Of a stretch of DNA of 58,836 nt, positions 15,563 to 24,691 are shown piece after piece. The DNA comes from Streptomyces sp. A3M-1-3. GTDB lineage: Bacteria; Actinomycetota; Actinomycetes; Streptomycetales; Streptomycetaceae. The first letter of the stretch is position 1; every line of letters begins with the position of its first letter. A program made the translations under genes and the position numbers. The DNA is taken from contig NZ_JANAVP010000030.1 in assembly GCF_024213665.1 (NCBI RefSeq), positions 1-58,836 on the forward strand, given 5' to 3'. The notes beneath the pieces were generated by a model. The model had not been told where the DNA came from. It did no database searches and worked only from the letters and a program-made list of their open reading frames with translations.

Positions 15563-15820
15563 GCCCGCCTCCTTCAGATCGGCGGGGGCATGACTGCCCG
15601 GCACATCCACTCGAACATCCCCCGGCAAGAGGGCACTCGGGTATCGCCCGGTTGACGAGTGCGGATTGTCGGACGTTCGACAGGGCTCCGCCGCAGTCAT
15701 ATCCGGCTCCGGTGTGGCCGGTTCCGCACCGCGCTTCCCCATGCGCACTTGCATGCGCCCCCGCACCCCGCACTACCGTTCCCGGCCGGCCGGGGCACGC
15801 GGACACCGCGGGGGGGATGC

Positions 15821-17218
15821 ATGGCAAGAACAGCGCGACAGATCCTGAACACCCTCGACCGCCACCGGAGCGTTCGCATCCGGTCTTCAGCGGAACTCGT
15901 TGCCCATGTCGACTCCGCAGCGGCGGCCATCGACCGGCAACGCCGGGAAAACCGCCAGGAAGCGGTACGCAGGAAACCCGGCCTGCGGCCCGTCGCACAG
16001 GCCGAGTGCGGCCGTTCCCTCGAGCTGACGCCGTGGCAGGTGCTGCACGCCGTGGCGCGCGGCTACATGCTGGCCGGCCAGGGAATGGGCCGGGGGCTCG
16101 CGGAACACTGGCTGAGCCTGAAGTACTGCGGCGCTTCACGGCAATCGCGCCGGATCGATGGACCTCACCGACAAGGGCCGCACTCCCGAGCGCTGGTACA
16201 AGGCCATGCAGGCCCGGGAGCTGGCCGTGGGCTTCGGCCTCGCGGCGGCAGAACACATCGTGCAGCAGCGCTACCCGGACCACATCGTCTCGGCCGTGGA
16301 CACGAGCACAATTCTGCGGGCCGGCTGGGCCCTGGGCGGCTCACAACGGGACAAGGGGTCTCGGCCCCGGCCTGACTACGTCATCGAAGCGTGGAAGCCC
16401 GGCGAACCGTCGAAGGTCATGTTCGTGGTCTGTCGGGGAAACCATCCCAAGCCGAGCAAGCGCACCGGCCGGACCCGCAGCACCACGATCCGGCAACTGG
16501 TCAAGGGAGCCGAACTGGCCGAGGGCATGCAGATCGGCCCGTGGAAGACGACACCGTGCCTTCTCCTCTCCACCGAGCTCATGGGCCAGGGCGGAATCGT
16601 GGTCAATGCCCTGCAATCCCCCGGCGAATCCCTGCTCCCTCTCCGTCTACTGGGTACCCCCGGAAACGCGGATGAGGAGATCAAGGACAAGGCCGGCATC
16701 CCCTACCCCAACGCCATGCGTATACCCGCCCGCGACGGGAACCGGTTGCGGAATGCCGACGGCTTCCAGGTGGGCGAGGAAACCTCGGCTGGTTCGGCCA
16801 GCTCCTGGCCCGCACCGGCACCGCCGGCCTGACCGCATTCGCCGGCGGCGGACAAAATACGGCCCAGTACCTCACCACGCGCCAAGGCCGAGAGCACTAC
16901 GACGTCCCCACCTTCGCCGCCACCTCCAGCTACCACGACGCGGAAATCACGGTCGGCGGCACGAAATTCGTCGGCACCGACCACGTCTTCCGCATGGAGA
17001 CGGTACGAATCGAGGCGTTCTCCGGTATGGCGTCGGGCCTGTTCAACCTGGTCAAAGACGGCCGTGTGGAGGAGTACCGGCAGGCAGCCTACGAACTGCG
17101 TTCCACACGCCCCGGCACCCATGAAACCGAGAAATGGAACGGCCCGATCTCATTCCACCCCGACGGCACCGTCATGGCCCTGAACACCCTGCCCGTCCGC
17201 AGAAGGCGCCCGCTCTGA
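15821..17218 (+). pseudogene. unidentified protein of about 460 residues, broken into three frames
   Basis: The first segment (15821 to about 16140) starts MARTARQILNTLDRHRSVRI and contains LTPWQVLHAVARGYMLAGQG. The second (about 16158-16790) contains MDLTDKGRTPERWYKAMQAR, AEHIVQQRYPDHIVSAVDTS and RPDYVIEAWKPGEPSKVMFV, then VCRGNH. The third (about 16785-17218) contains WFGQLLARTGTAGLTAFAGG, REHYDVPTFAATSS and WNGPISFHPDGTVMALN. The pieces run on smoothly, so this was one gene. I do not recognise the family. The RPDY...VVCRG spacing resembles a PD-(D/E)XK nuclease core with Arg in place of Lys, which is only a guess. It lies between integrase relic and attachment-site scar, consistent with element cargo. 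Confidence 0.55.
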
Positions 17219-17245
17219 TCCGAACCCCCAGGACCACCCCATAGA

Positions 17246-17284
17246 GCGCAGGATCCCCGGTTGGCCTAACCGGGGATCCTGCGC
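17246..17284. terminator. perfect 17-bp-stem hairpin
   Basis: GCGCAGGATCCCCGGTT and AACCGGGGATCCTGCGC are exact inverted repeats around a 5-base loop (GGCCT), 28 bases behind the stop of the broken gene. Probably its terminator. Confidence 0.75.
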
Positions 17285-17804
17285 ATCATGGAAGACCCAC
17301 CGCCACTCCCTGACCACCACGTCGAAAGGCCGCACCCAAACCGAACCCGCAATTACATAGACAGCCGCCCCCCATTCGCGACGCGGCACGGACCCCGTCA
17401 CTCAGGCCAGGCGACGGGCCTTCTGCCCTCGGCCACAAGCCGGCGCCTCCGCACCGACACTCGGAAGCCTCCCGGCTATCCACGGGAGGCCATGACGCAC
17501 GCCCTCCACCCGCCGCACCCCCGGGGCATCGCGGGAAATCCGCTGAACCCAGGCACGCCCGGCCCACTCGGCTGCCCGCACGCTTCCAGCCGCCCGCTCG
17601 TTCGATTGAAACCGGGATGCACGCCCCATACCCTTGCAGGAGCTTCGTGACCTCCGTCACGTCGCGCGAGCCAATCAACGCAGCACGGCAATCGCGCCAA
17701 GGCCACCAGATCGGACATTTCATTTTCGCGGGACATACGTGGGACGGCGGGCCTGATAACCCGTCAGGCAGCTCGCTGACCTGCTGAAACATGTGAAAAT
17801 CCGA
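17285..17804. other. non-coding stretch before the tRNA-Arg scar
   Basis: No supported gene. The long minus-strand frame that crosses this stretch and the tRNA fragment gives the RQDSNLRTRLRR peptide, which is the classic artefact of translating a tRNA T-arm in antisense. Two small hairpins are visible: GCCTCCCG/CGGGAGGC at 17467-17490, and CGTGAC/GTCACG near 17645-17660. Confidence 0.5.
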
Positions 17805-17846
17805 CCTCCGGAGCCGTGTGCGCAGGTTCGAATCCTGCCGGGGGCA
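17805..17846 (+). other. 3' half of tRNA-Arg(CCG): attachment-site scar
   Basis: The sequence runs from the anticodon loop (CTCCGGA, anticodon CCG) through the 3' anticodon stem (GCCGT), the variable loop, the complete T-arm (GCAGG TTCGAAT CCTGC) and the 3' acceptor strand (CGGGGGC A). The 5' half is absent: bases before the loop do not pair with GCCGT, and no CCCCG acceptor partner lies about 70 bases upstream. A tRNA 3' half of this size is what integrative elements leave at their far end. The native tRNA terminator still follows. No intact copy of this tRNA is in the window. Confidence 0.75.
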
Positions 17847-17883
17847 CACTGAGAGACTGCGTTTTCGCAGGTCAGCATGCCTT

Positions 17884-17916
17884 AAGCCCGCTCCCTCCAG
17901 GGAGCGGGCTTTTTTG
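17884..17916 (+). terminator. intrinsic terminator of the tRNA-Arg locus
   Basis: AAGCCCGCTCCCT and AGGGAGCGGGCTT form a 13-bp stem with a CC loop and are followed by a run of T residues. The only classical rho-independent terminator with a long T run in this part of the window. Confidence 0.85.
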
Positions 17917-17930
17917 CGATATATATCGCG
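17917..17930. promoter_or_regulatory. AT-rich palindrome resembling a PadR-type operator
   Basis: GCGATATATATCGC is a perfect 14-bp palindrome followed directly by GATACGCG. It resembles the GCGATATATCG/GCGATAT sites in front of the DUF4097-PadR genes at 56.9 kb. There is no obvious promoter or gene start beside it, so its role is unclear. Confidence 0.35.
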
Positions 17931-18121
17931 ATACGCGACTCCCGGCCGCCACCTCACCGAAACCCACAGGTCACCCGGGCCTTTGGGAGAGTCGGCAGGC
18001 ATGGCGGTGTTTGCGCGGGTGTGAACCCCCAGGGGGACCCAGAACATGGGAACTCGGGTCAGCGGTTGTCTGGTTGGAGGCGCGGGCCTTCGTCACCTCC
18101 CACGCACCCGCCTTGTTGCGT

Positions 18122-19396
18122 ATGGAGGTACCGCAGCACTTCGAGGATCGCCGCGGCTTGGTGATGGGCTTCGACGAGGCCGTCGCCCGCGCCGACGCCT
18201 CCCGACTGCTGGAACAGCTGCTGGACGACGCTGTGCTGCTGCCCGGCTCCCGTGGCTACGCCGCCGCACGCCTCACGCACCTCGACCGCTGGCTCACCAC
18301 CCCGCACCCCGCGCACGAAGGCCGTACCCCATTGGACGCGATCCACATCGAGCGCCGCCGAACATGGGCGGAAGCCCCGCCCGCCGCCCGGCGCCGACTG
18401 CGCGGCCCCGTGGCAGACCTGCTGGCCGTGGCGCCCGAGGTGCCCGACGCCACGGCCGAACCCCTGCGCTGGCTGCTGGAGTCGGTCGGCGACGGCGTGA
18501 CGCTGACCCAGGCCGGCTACCTGCCACGCGCCCTCGTCATCCAGGCCGCCGAGCGCTACGACTGGTACCTGCCCGGCATGGTGCCGCGCACCGAACACGA
18601 TGTCGCCCGCCTCGTCGAACTGCACGACCGACGGCCCCGACGAAGGCTGGGCATGGTCGGACAGCGCAGATCTGGGCGACAGGACCCGCCCCGAACGGTC
18701 ATGTCCCTCGCCAAGGCCGCCGGTCTCGACGTGCCCGACGTGCGGCTCGTGCACCGAGACGAGCTTGATGAAAGACTCCCCGACCGCATGTGGCCGAGTA
18801 CGGAGGAGTGGGCGTACGCCGTCCGCCGCTTCGACCGATCACCGGATCCGGCCCGCACACCCGTCCACATCGAGGACTTCGCGCAGGTTCGCGACAAGTA
18901 CCCGCAGGACAAGTTCCAGTCTTCCTTCGAGACGGTGGCCGCCATCGCCTACCGCGGCCACGACCTCTCCTCCCTGCGGGAGGCAGTCCGGCGCATCATC
19001 TTCTCTGTGGCCGTCGGCAACGGAGACGCTCACCTCAAGAACTGGTCGCTCATCTACCGCGACCATCGCACCCCCGCTCTCTCTCCCGTCTACGACTTGG
19101 TATCCACCGTCCCCTATGCGCCCAGCGACGCACCCGAGGACCTGGGACTTAAGTTCGGAGGCAGCAAGGTCTTCGAACGAGTGCGGCTCGCAACCTTCGA
19201 CCGCCTCGAGTCTGCCCTCGACAACCGTTTCGGACCGTCTGGAGCGCACCTCCGCGACATCTCGGCCGAAATCGTTCAGCGAGTACGAGCTGAATGGCCG
19301 TCGTACGAGCACCACTTGGCTGACAGCCCGCGCCTCCGCGCAGGGATCGAAGACTGGATCAACGCCTCGTCGAAGCGGCTCCTGAATGACGTCTGA
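18122..19396 (+). pseudogene. chimera: pRiA4b-ORF3-like segment joined to HipA kinase C-terminus
   Basis: One open frame from ATG 18122 (424 residues) combines two unrelated parts. Residues about 1-180 (LLEQLLDDAVLLPGSRGYAA, WLLESVGDGVTLTQAGYLPR, then VPRTEHDVARLVELHD) resemble the C-terminal region of plasmid pRiA4b ORF-3-like proteins. From about residue 190 (base 18690) the frame reads MSLAKAAGLDVPDVRLVHRD, then FSVAVGNGDAHLKNWSLIY and LSPVYDLVSTVPY, the C-lobe of a HipA-type Ser/Thr kinase with the catalytic NGDAHLKN and metal-binding YDLV intact. The HipA N-lobe with the ATP-binding loop and any HipB partner are missing, so kinase activity is unlikely. The junction has no stop, so a fusion protein may be made. 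Confidence 0.6.
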
Positions 19397-19667
19397 CACC
19401 CACCGCAACGGCTCACAGTGCCGCGAGGAACTTCGGCGCGAGCGTCAGCTCCGCCCCGCCTGTAAGACGTGCTTGGAGTCGCGCACTTGAACGGCCGCAG
19501 CGGTCACAGCAAGGTCGACGCATTCGCCGCCGGAGCCTGTGCCGTAGCTGCTCGTGCCGCCAGGGCGGGTTCGACTCTGGGGGAGCGCCATGCCTGGCAT
19601 CCCCCATACATGCTTCGCACCACGCCGCTTGACAGCCACGCCGCAATACCGCGAGCAGGCACGGCAT
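19397..19667. other. short stretch without a firm gene
   Basis: The plus strand has a small Cys-containing tail (RERQLRPACKTCLESRT, ending at 19490) that could be the last residues of a lost zinc-binding protein. Nothing else is recognisable. Confidence 0.3.
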
Positions 19668-21345
19668 TCAGAGCCGGTGCTGGTCAAGGATCTTCAGCAG
19701 GTTCCTCTTGCGCTTCTGGTCGGCGCGCAGGGCGGAGAGATACGCCCCGAACTCTTCTGATGTGCCCAGCTCCTGGTGGCAGGTTCGGGCACTCAGCAGC
19801 AGCCGGGCCATGTGCTGGTAGTTGCCGTCGCCGGTGACTTTCCTCAGCGGTTCGACCTGGCGCAGGTATACTCGGAGCGCGTCGGCGGGCCGCTCGTCCT
19901 TCACGAGGTCGGCCAAGGTCAGCCACTGCCGCTCGTCAGCGTGACCGTCAGCGGCCTGCCATGCGGCTTCAAGGTCGCCGTCGTCGATCAGGACGTCAAT
20001 CAGCACAGACCCGCCGTACCAGCCGCCGCGCCGCTTCTCGGCGTCGGCACGCAGCCGCTCCAGCGCGGACTCGCGTTCCGCATCCCAGCACCCGGCCTCA
20101 CCGGCGACCTTGCGCAGCGCCCGGTACGCGGCGAGCGAGCGGTGAGCATGGAAGTAGTTCCGGCGGACCGCGACTGCCTCGGGCAGGCGACCTGCCTGCG
20201 CGTACCGGGCACAGAGATGTCCACCAAGCGGCTGTCGGCGCCCGTGTGGCCCATGGCTTCCCGCAGGCCTCGCTCGGCCCACTCCAGGGCCTCGGACCCA
20301 CGCCCTGCCGCTTCAAGCTCCTGGGCGATCTGCAGGTGGGTGGATCCTGTGGGGGACAAGTCCGAGGCACGTACGGCGATCAGCGCGTCCACATTGCCTT
20401 CGGCCTTGGCCAGGCGTTCCATCAGGTACTTCTCAGCCCAGCCGGAGGGCCTGCGCCGCCATGCCTCAGTCGCCAGTTGGCGGACCCGGGCCAGGCCCGC
20501 CTCGCCGAGGACCTCGCAGTAGTCGAGGAGGTCGATGTCCGTCGCGTCGTTCAGGTCGTCGAGGAGATGTCCGACCAGCCACTCGGCCGTCTCAGCAGGG
20601 TCGGGCCGAGCTTCACGGCACGCCCCCATGTGGACCTCTGCGAGATCGGCCGCGACCGAGCCGACGTAGCCGGAGGAGTCGTCGATCTCTCCGTACGCCT
20701 GGCCGATCGCCCGGATCGCCTCCCGCGCCAGGGCAGCCGCCTCGGCGGCCCGGCCGTCTGCGGTGAGCGTACGGAGCGCGGTCACCGCCTCCGCTGCCTG
20801 CTCGCCATAGCCACGGGCATCCGCGTATTCGATGTACCCGTACCGGGCGAATGGGCGGGTGTCCAGCAAACTCGCGATCCGGTCCCGGATCACAGCGATG
20901 TCGGAACGGGCGGCTGCGGCGCGCAGTTCCAGGCGCCGACGCAGCTCCCGGTCACCGGTGAGCTGTTCCCGCACCAGTGCGAGCAGCTCGTCGCGGGACA
21001 GGGCTTCCAGCCAGGACTCCAGATTCCCGGCCCTGGCGACGGCAGCGGCTCGCTGCTGCGGGATCGAGTTCATCTGCCTCAGCACTGTCAGGCCCACCGC
21101 GACGCAGTGCTTGCAGAAGTTGCCCTCCCGTACGGGCAGTCGCACGCGCCGAAGAGCCCCTCTTCCTCGGAGAGCTCGACCATGTAGGCGTCCGAGCCAT
21201 GAACGGTGGCGGTGATCTGCCCGTCCCCGACCTCCAGGCCGGTCACCGCGTCGAGATATCCCAGGCGCCGGTCGAGTGAGCGCGTCCCGGCCATCCCCCG
21301 CAGATCGTCCTCGCCGAAACCAACCTCGCGTGTCACACCGCCCAT
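19668..21345 (-). pseudogene. SWIM zinc-finger protein, two frameshifts
   Basis: Three frames together encode a protein of about 555 residues. The first (from 21345) has REVGFGEDDLRGMAGTRSLD, ITATVHGSDAYMVELSEEE and FGACDCPYG. The SWIM finger continues in the second frame as EGNFCKHCVAVGLTVLR, giving CxC...CxHC across the break. Where the finger is interrupted (about 21133) a run of four G expected from the frame has only three. The helical repeat part follows (DRELRRRLELRAAAARSDIA to about 20230). The third frame (ARYAQAGRLPEAVAVRRNYF to KRKRNLLKILDQHRL) completes the TPR-like C-terminus. SWIM proteins of this type are DNA-binding or nuclease-associated, function unknown. Either a recent pseudogene or sequence errors. 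Confidence 0.65.
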
Positions 21346-21571
21346 TCAAACAGAAGCGCAGTGGTGTCGGCAGCCATCACTGCGATCGTGTGTCCCGCAT
21401 ACCCCGGGCCGGGGGACTCCGTGGCTTCTGTGGTTCTCTCGCGCCGTCCCCGTCCGTACGTCAAGAGGGTCAATCCGAGTGGCATGGCGGTCACACGCGG
21501 TCAAGACTCCTTGCACAGGCGGTCGCCATGTGGCGACTGCTCTTCGACGCCAAATCATGAGAGGTGGAGAC

Positions 21572-22691
21572 ATGGCCTGTTCAGCGCGCAGGGCGCTGCA
21601 TTTTCCCCGTTCGGGTGTAGCTGCGCTCACCGCCGCCGCCGCTTTGCTGGCTGTCCCCATATTCCAGGTGCCCTCAGCAGCGGCGATACCGGCTGCCGCG
21701 GGCCGGCGACGGGGGCGCTCCTTCCGACATCGGTGCGCTCTCCACGAACATGAACGTGCCCTGGGGCATTTCCTTCCTTCCGGACGGAAAGTCGGCGGTG
21801 GTGACCGACCGCAACACCTTCGTGGTCTGGCGGATCCAACTGGACGGATCCAAGAAGCAGATCGGTACGGTCCCCTACACCGTGCGGGACGCCGAGAAGG
21901 AGGAGAAGGGCGGGCTGCTGGGTGCCGCTGTCTCGCCGGGCTGGAACGGCACGACGGACAAGGCCGTGTTCTTCATGCAGACCACCGCCATGGACAACCG
22001 GGTCGTGAAGATGTCCTTCGACGGCACCTCCTTCAGCGGCTACACCCCCGTTCTCACCGGAATCCAAAGGGACGCTCAGCACAACGGCGGCAAGATCGCC
22101 TTTGGCCCCGACGGATTCCTCCACGTCGCCACGGGTGACCCCTCGCAGGGGAAGCTGGCGCAGAACAAGAGCTCGCTCAACGGCAAGATCCTGCGGGTCA
22201 CCAAGACCGGCGCCGCTGCCCCCGGCAACCCGTTCGGCACTCACGTCTACAGCTACGGCCACCGCAATCCCCAGGGCCTGGCCTGGGATCGCAACGGGCG
22301 TCTCCGGTCGGCCGAAATCGGCCACACAACGGCTGATGAACTCAACCTGATCAAGCCGGGCGCGAACTACGGCTGGCCGACCTGCGAAGGCGTCTGCAGC
22401 GTCGCGGGCATGACCAACCCGAAGAAGTCCTGGACCCCGCAGGAGGGCGTGCCCAGCCAGATCGCGATCGAGCGCAATGTCATCTACGTGTCAACGCTGC
22501 GCAGCCAGCGGCTGTGGCGCGTCCCCATCGACGGGAACAGCGAACGCGTCGGCACCGCAACGGCGTACTACACCAAGGCGTACGGCCGGCTGCGGGCCAT
22601 CGCCAAGGTCCCGGGTACGGACCAGCTGTGGCTGGGCACCAGCGACCCCGGGCGCGACAAGGACCAAATCCTCAAAGTGACCATCAAGTGA
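21572..22691 (+). pseudogene. PQQ-type soluble sugar (glucose/sorbosone) dehydrogenase, one frameshift
   Basis: ATG 21572 has GGTGGAG just upstream and gives a signal peptide (AALTAAAALLAVPIFQVPSA). At about 21700 an extra G moves the frame; the mature enzyme continues AGDGGAPSDIGALSTNMNVP and is then open to 22691. The GSDH beta-propeller is clear: PWGISFLPDGKSAVVTDR, AVSPGWNGTTDKAVFF, HNGGKIAFGPDGFLHVATGD, YSYGHRNPQGLAWDRNGRL and AEIGHTTADELNLIKPGANY, then GWP. These are the blocks that hold PQQ and calcium in soluble aldose dehydrogenases. An internal ATG at 21750 would give a protein without a signal peptide. A PqqA-like gene follows 26 bp downstream. Confidence 0.75.
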
Positions 22692-22717
22692 CCCTCATCG
22701 AAAGGCTGGTACACCCC

Positions 22718-22855
22718 ATGAACGAAGCCATGAAGCAGCAGGAGCAGGTCACTCAGACCTCTGCCGAGGACATGGAGGCCGGCTGGCAGACGCCCCAGTA
22801 CGTAGTCGTCGAGACCGCGCTCGAGGTCACCGCCTACTCCCTCGCCACCCGTTAG
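22718..22855 (+). CDS. pqqA: PqqA-like precursor peptide of pyrroloquinoline quinone
   Basis: A 45-residue peptide whose second half, WQTPQYVVVETALEVTAYSL, then ATR, matches PqqA: an aromatic/W-x-x-P-x-(Y/F) start, a spacer, then E-V-T-x-Y, in which Glu and Tyr are cross-linked to become PQQ, and a basic last residue. The N-terminal leader (MNEAMKQQEQVTQTSAED) is longer than in classical 23-residue PqqA peptides. The gene sits 26 bp behind the PQQ-type sugar dehydrogenase and ends in a hairpin terminator. No pqqB-E genes are in the window, so maturation would need enzymes encoded elsewhere. The functional assignment is from motif and neighbour. Confidence 0.72.
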   Translation: MNEAMKQQEQVTQTSAEDMEAGWQTPQYVVVETALEVTAYSLATR

Positions 22856-22871
22856 GCCGTCGCAACACCGA

Positions 22872-22904
22872 AGAGCCGGACCCGGACTGACCGGTTCCGG
22901 CTCT
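22872..22904. terminator. hairpin behind pqqA-like gene
   Basis: AGAGCCGGACCCGG and CCGGTTCCGGCTCT pair over 14 positions with one mismatch and a 5-base loop. Confidence 0.65.
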
Positions 22905-23053
22905 TGCCGCGAGACCAACGCCCCCTCGCGTGAAGCAGATTTCACACAGCCGAGACAGCAGACCTCTGGTCAGGGGGGTTGCGTGGCGCTTAACGTGCCT
23001 CAACCTCACCACCCCCCGCAGCGCTTTCTTCCGACTGACGTGAAAGGACTTCC

Positions 23054-24610
23054 ATGCCCTCACGCCGTATAGCCGCGGCCACCGCCACCCTGGCGGCCGC
23101 AGCACTGGTCTCTCCGCTCCTCTTCGCCGGGTCGGCCACCGCCGGCAGTGCGACGGGATCCGCCCCCCACAAGGGTGATGCGCTGGCCCGCAAGCTGGTC
23201 AAGGAGTCCACGGCCAAGGACGCCTACCGGCACCTTCAGGTGCTGCAGAAGATCGCCGACCACAACGGTGACAACCGCGTCGCCGGTTCCAAGGGGCACA
23301 AGCAGTCCGCCCAGTACGTCGAAGCCCTGATGCGACTGGCCGGTTACCAGGTCTCCAGACACGAGTTCGACTTCGTGTACACCGAGACGATCGAGGAGAG
23401 CCTCAAGGTCGTCTCGCCCGCGCCGCGCGATGTGCCGGTCAAGCTCATGACGTACACGGCGAGTTCGCCCGCCGGCGGTGTCACCGCGCCGCTCGCCGTC
23501 GCTCCCGTCGACGCCGACGGTACGAACGGCTGCGAGGCCGCTGACTTCGCCGCCGGCGCCTTCACCGGGAAGATCGCCCTGATCAAACGCGGCGGGTGCA
23601 CCTTCGCCACCAAGCAGGCCAACGCCGCGGACGCCGGCGCGGTCGGCGCGGTGATCTACAACAACACCGCGGGCGCCCTCAACGGCACCATCGGCGACCC
23701 GACGCTCGGCAAGGTCCCGACCGGCGGTGTCACTCAGGCGGACGGCGAGGCGCTCGCCGCGGACGCGGCCAAGGGGCCGGTCAGCGTCACGCTGGACATC
23801 CGGGAGCTGCGCGAGAACCGCAAGACGTACAACGTCGTCGCGGAGACCCGCGGCGGGGACGCGGACAACACCGTCTTCCTCGGCGCCCACCTCGACTCGG
23901 TCGCGGCCGGCCCCGGCATCAACGACAACGGCTCCGGCTCGGCCGGCATCCTCCAGGTCGCCCTGGAACTCGCCAAGTCCCACGCCAAGCCCAAGAACAA
24001 GGTGAAGTTCGCCTGGTGGTCGGCCGAGGAGTTCGGCCTGCTCGGGTCCGAGGCGTACGTCGCCTCACTCACCGAGGAGCAGAAGAAGCAGATCAAGCTC
24101 TACCTGAACTTCGACATGATCGCGTCTCCGAACGCCGGCTACTTCGTGTACGACGGCGACGACTCCGACGGCGTCGGGGCGGGTCCGGGCCCCGAGGGCT
24201 CCGCCCAGCTCGAGAAGGGCATCAACAACTTCCTCGACTCCAAGAAGATCCCGCACGAGGGCACCGACTTCACCGGCCGCTCCGACTACGGACCCTTCAT
24301 CGAGGTCGGCATACCCTCCGGCGGCACCTTCACCGGCGCCGAGGGCATCAAGACCGCTGCCCAGGCGGTCAAGTTCGGAGGCACGGCGGGGGTGGCGTAC
24401 GACCCGAACTACCACGCCGCCGGTGACACCATCGAGAACATCGACATGAAGGCGTTCGACATCAACATCGACATCATCGCCGACGCCGTGGGCCACTACG
24501 CCCACGACCTCAGCCCGCTGTCCGTCCCGGTCGAGTCGGTCCCGACCGACGGCGACGCGGGCAGCGGCGGCGGTCTGCACGACGGCCACGGGCACGATGT
24601 GACCGAGTAG
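23054..24610 (+). CDS. secreted M28 aminopeptidase with PA domain
   Basis: A 518-residue secreted zinc peptidase. The signal peptide (about 1-30) is MPSRRIAAATATLAAAALVS with an Ala-rich cleavage region. Residues about 130-225 are a PA insert (GKIALIKRGGCTFATKQANA, AVGAVIYNNTAG). The M28 catalytic core follows with its zinc ligands and catalytic Glu: His in FLGAHLDSVA, Asp in INDNGSGSAG, Glu-Glu in WWSAEEFGLLGSEAY, Asp in YLNFDMIASPN and His in YDPNYHAAGDT. It resembles the Streptomyces griseus leucine aminopeptidase family. The C-terminus is Gly/His/Asp rich. GAAAGGA precedes the ATG. A shared terminator separates it from ku. Intact; it marks the start of the undamaged part of the window. 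Confidence 0.92.
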   Translation: MPSRRIAAATATLAAAALVSPLLFAGSATAGSATGSAPHKGDALARKLVKESTAKDAYRHLQVLQKIADHNGDNRVAGSKGHKQSAQYVEALMRLAGYQVSRHEFDFVYTETIEESLKVVSPAPRDVPVKLMTYTASSPAGGVTAPLAVAPVDADGTNGCEAADFAAGAFTGKIALIKRGGCTFATKQANAADAGAVGAVIYNNTAGALNGTIGDPTLGKVPTGGVTQADGEALAADAAKGPVSVTLDIRELRENRKTYNVVAETRGGDADNTVFLGAHLDSVAAGPGINDNGSGSAGILQVALELAKSHAKPKNKVKFAWWSAEEFGLLGSEAYVASLTEEQKKQIKLYLNFDMIASPNAGYFVYDGDDSDGVGAGPGPEGSAQLEKGINNFLDSKKIPHEGTDFTGRSDYGPFIEVGIPSGGTFTGAEGIKTAAQAVKFGGTAGVAYDPNYHAAGDTIENIDMKAFDINIDIIADAVGHYAHDLSPLSVPVESVPTDGDAGSGGGLHDGHGHDVTE

Positions 24611-24639
24611 CGGCCCTGGCTCCAGCGGAGCACGACAGT

Positions 24640-24678
24640 GCCCCGGTCGCAGGCGGTGTCCGTACCTGCGACCGGGGC
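24640..24678. terminator. bidirectional terminator between aminopeptidase and ku
   Basis: GCCCCGGTCGCAGG and CCTGCGACCGGGGC form a perfect 14-bp stem with an 11-base loop between two convergent stops. Confidence 0.8.
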
Positions 24679-24691
24679 CGGTCCGTCCTTG

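Noticed and set aside
17286..18047. Minus-strand frame containing RQDSNLRTRLRR
   Set aside because: This peptide is the well-known artefact of translating a tRNA T-arm in antisense; here it marks the tRNA-Arg fragment, not a protein.
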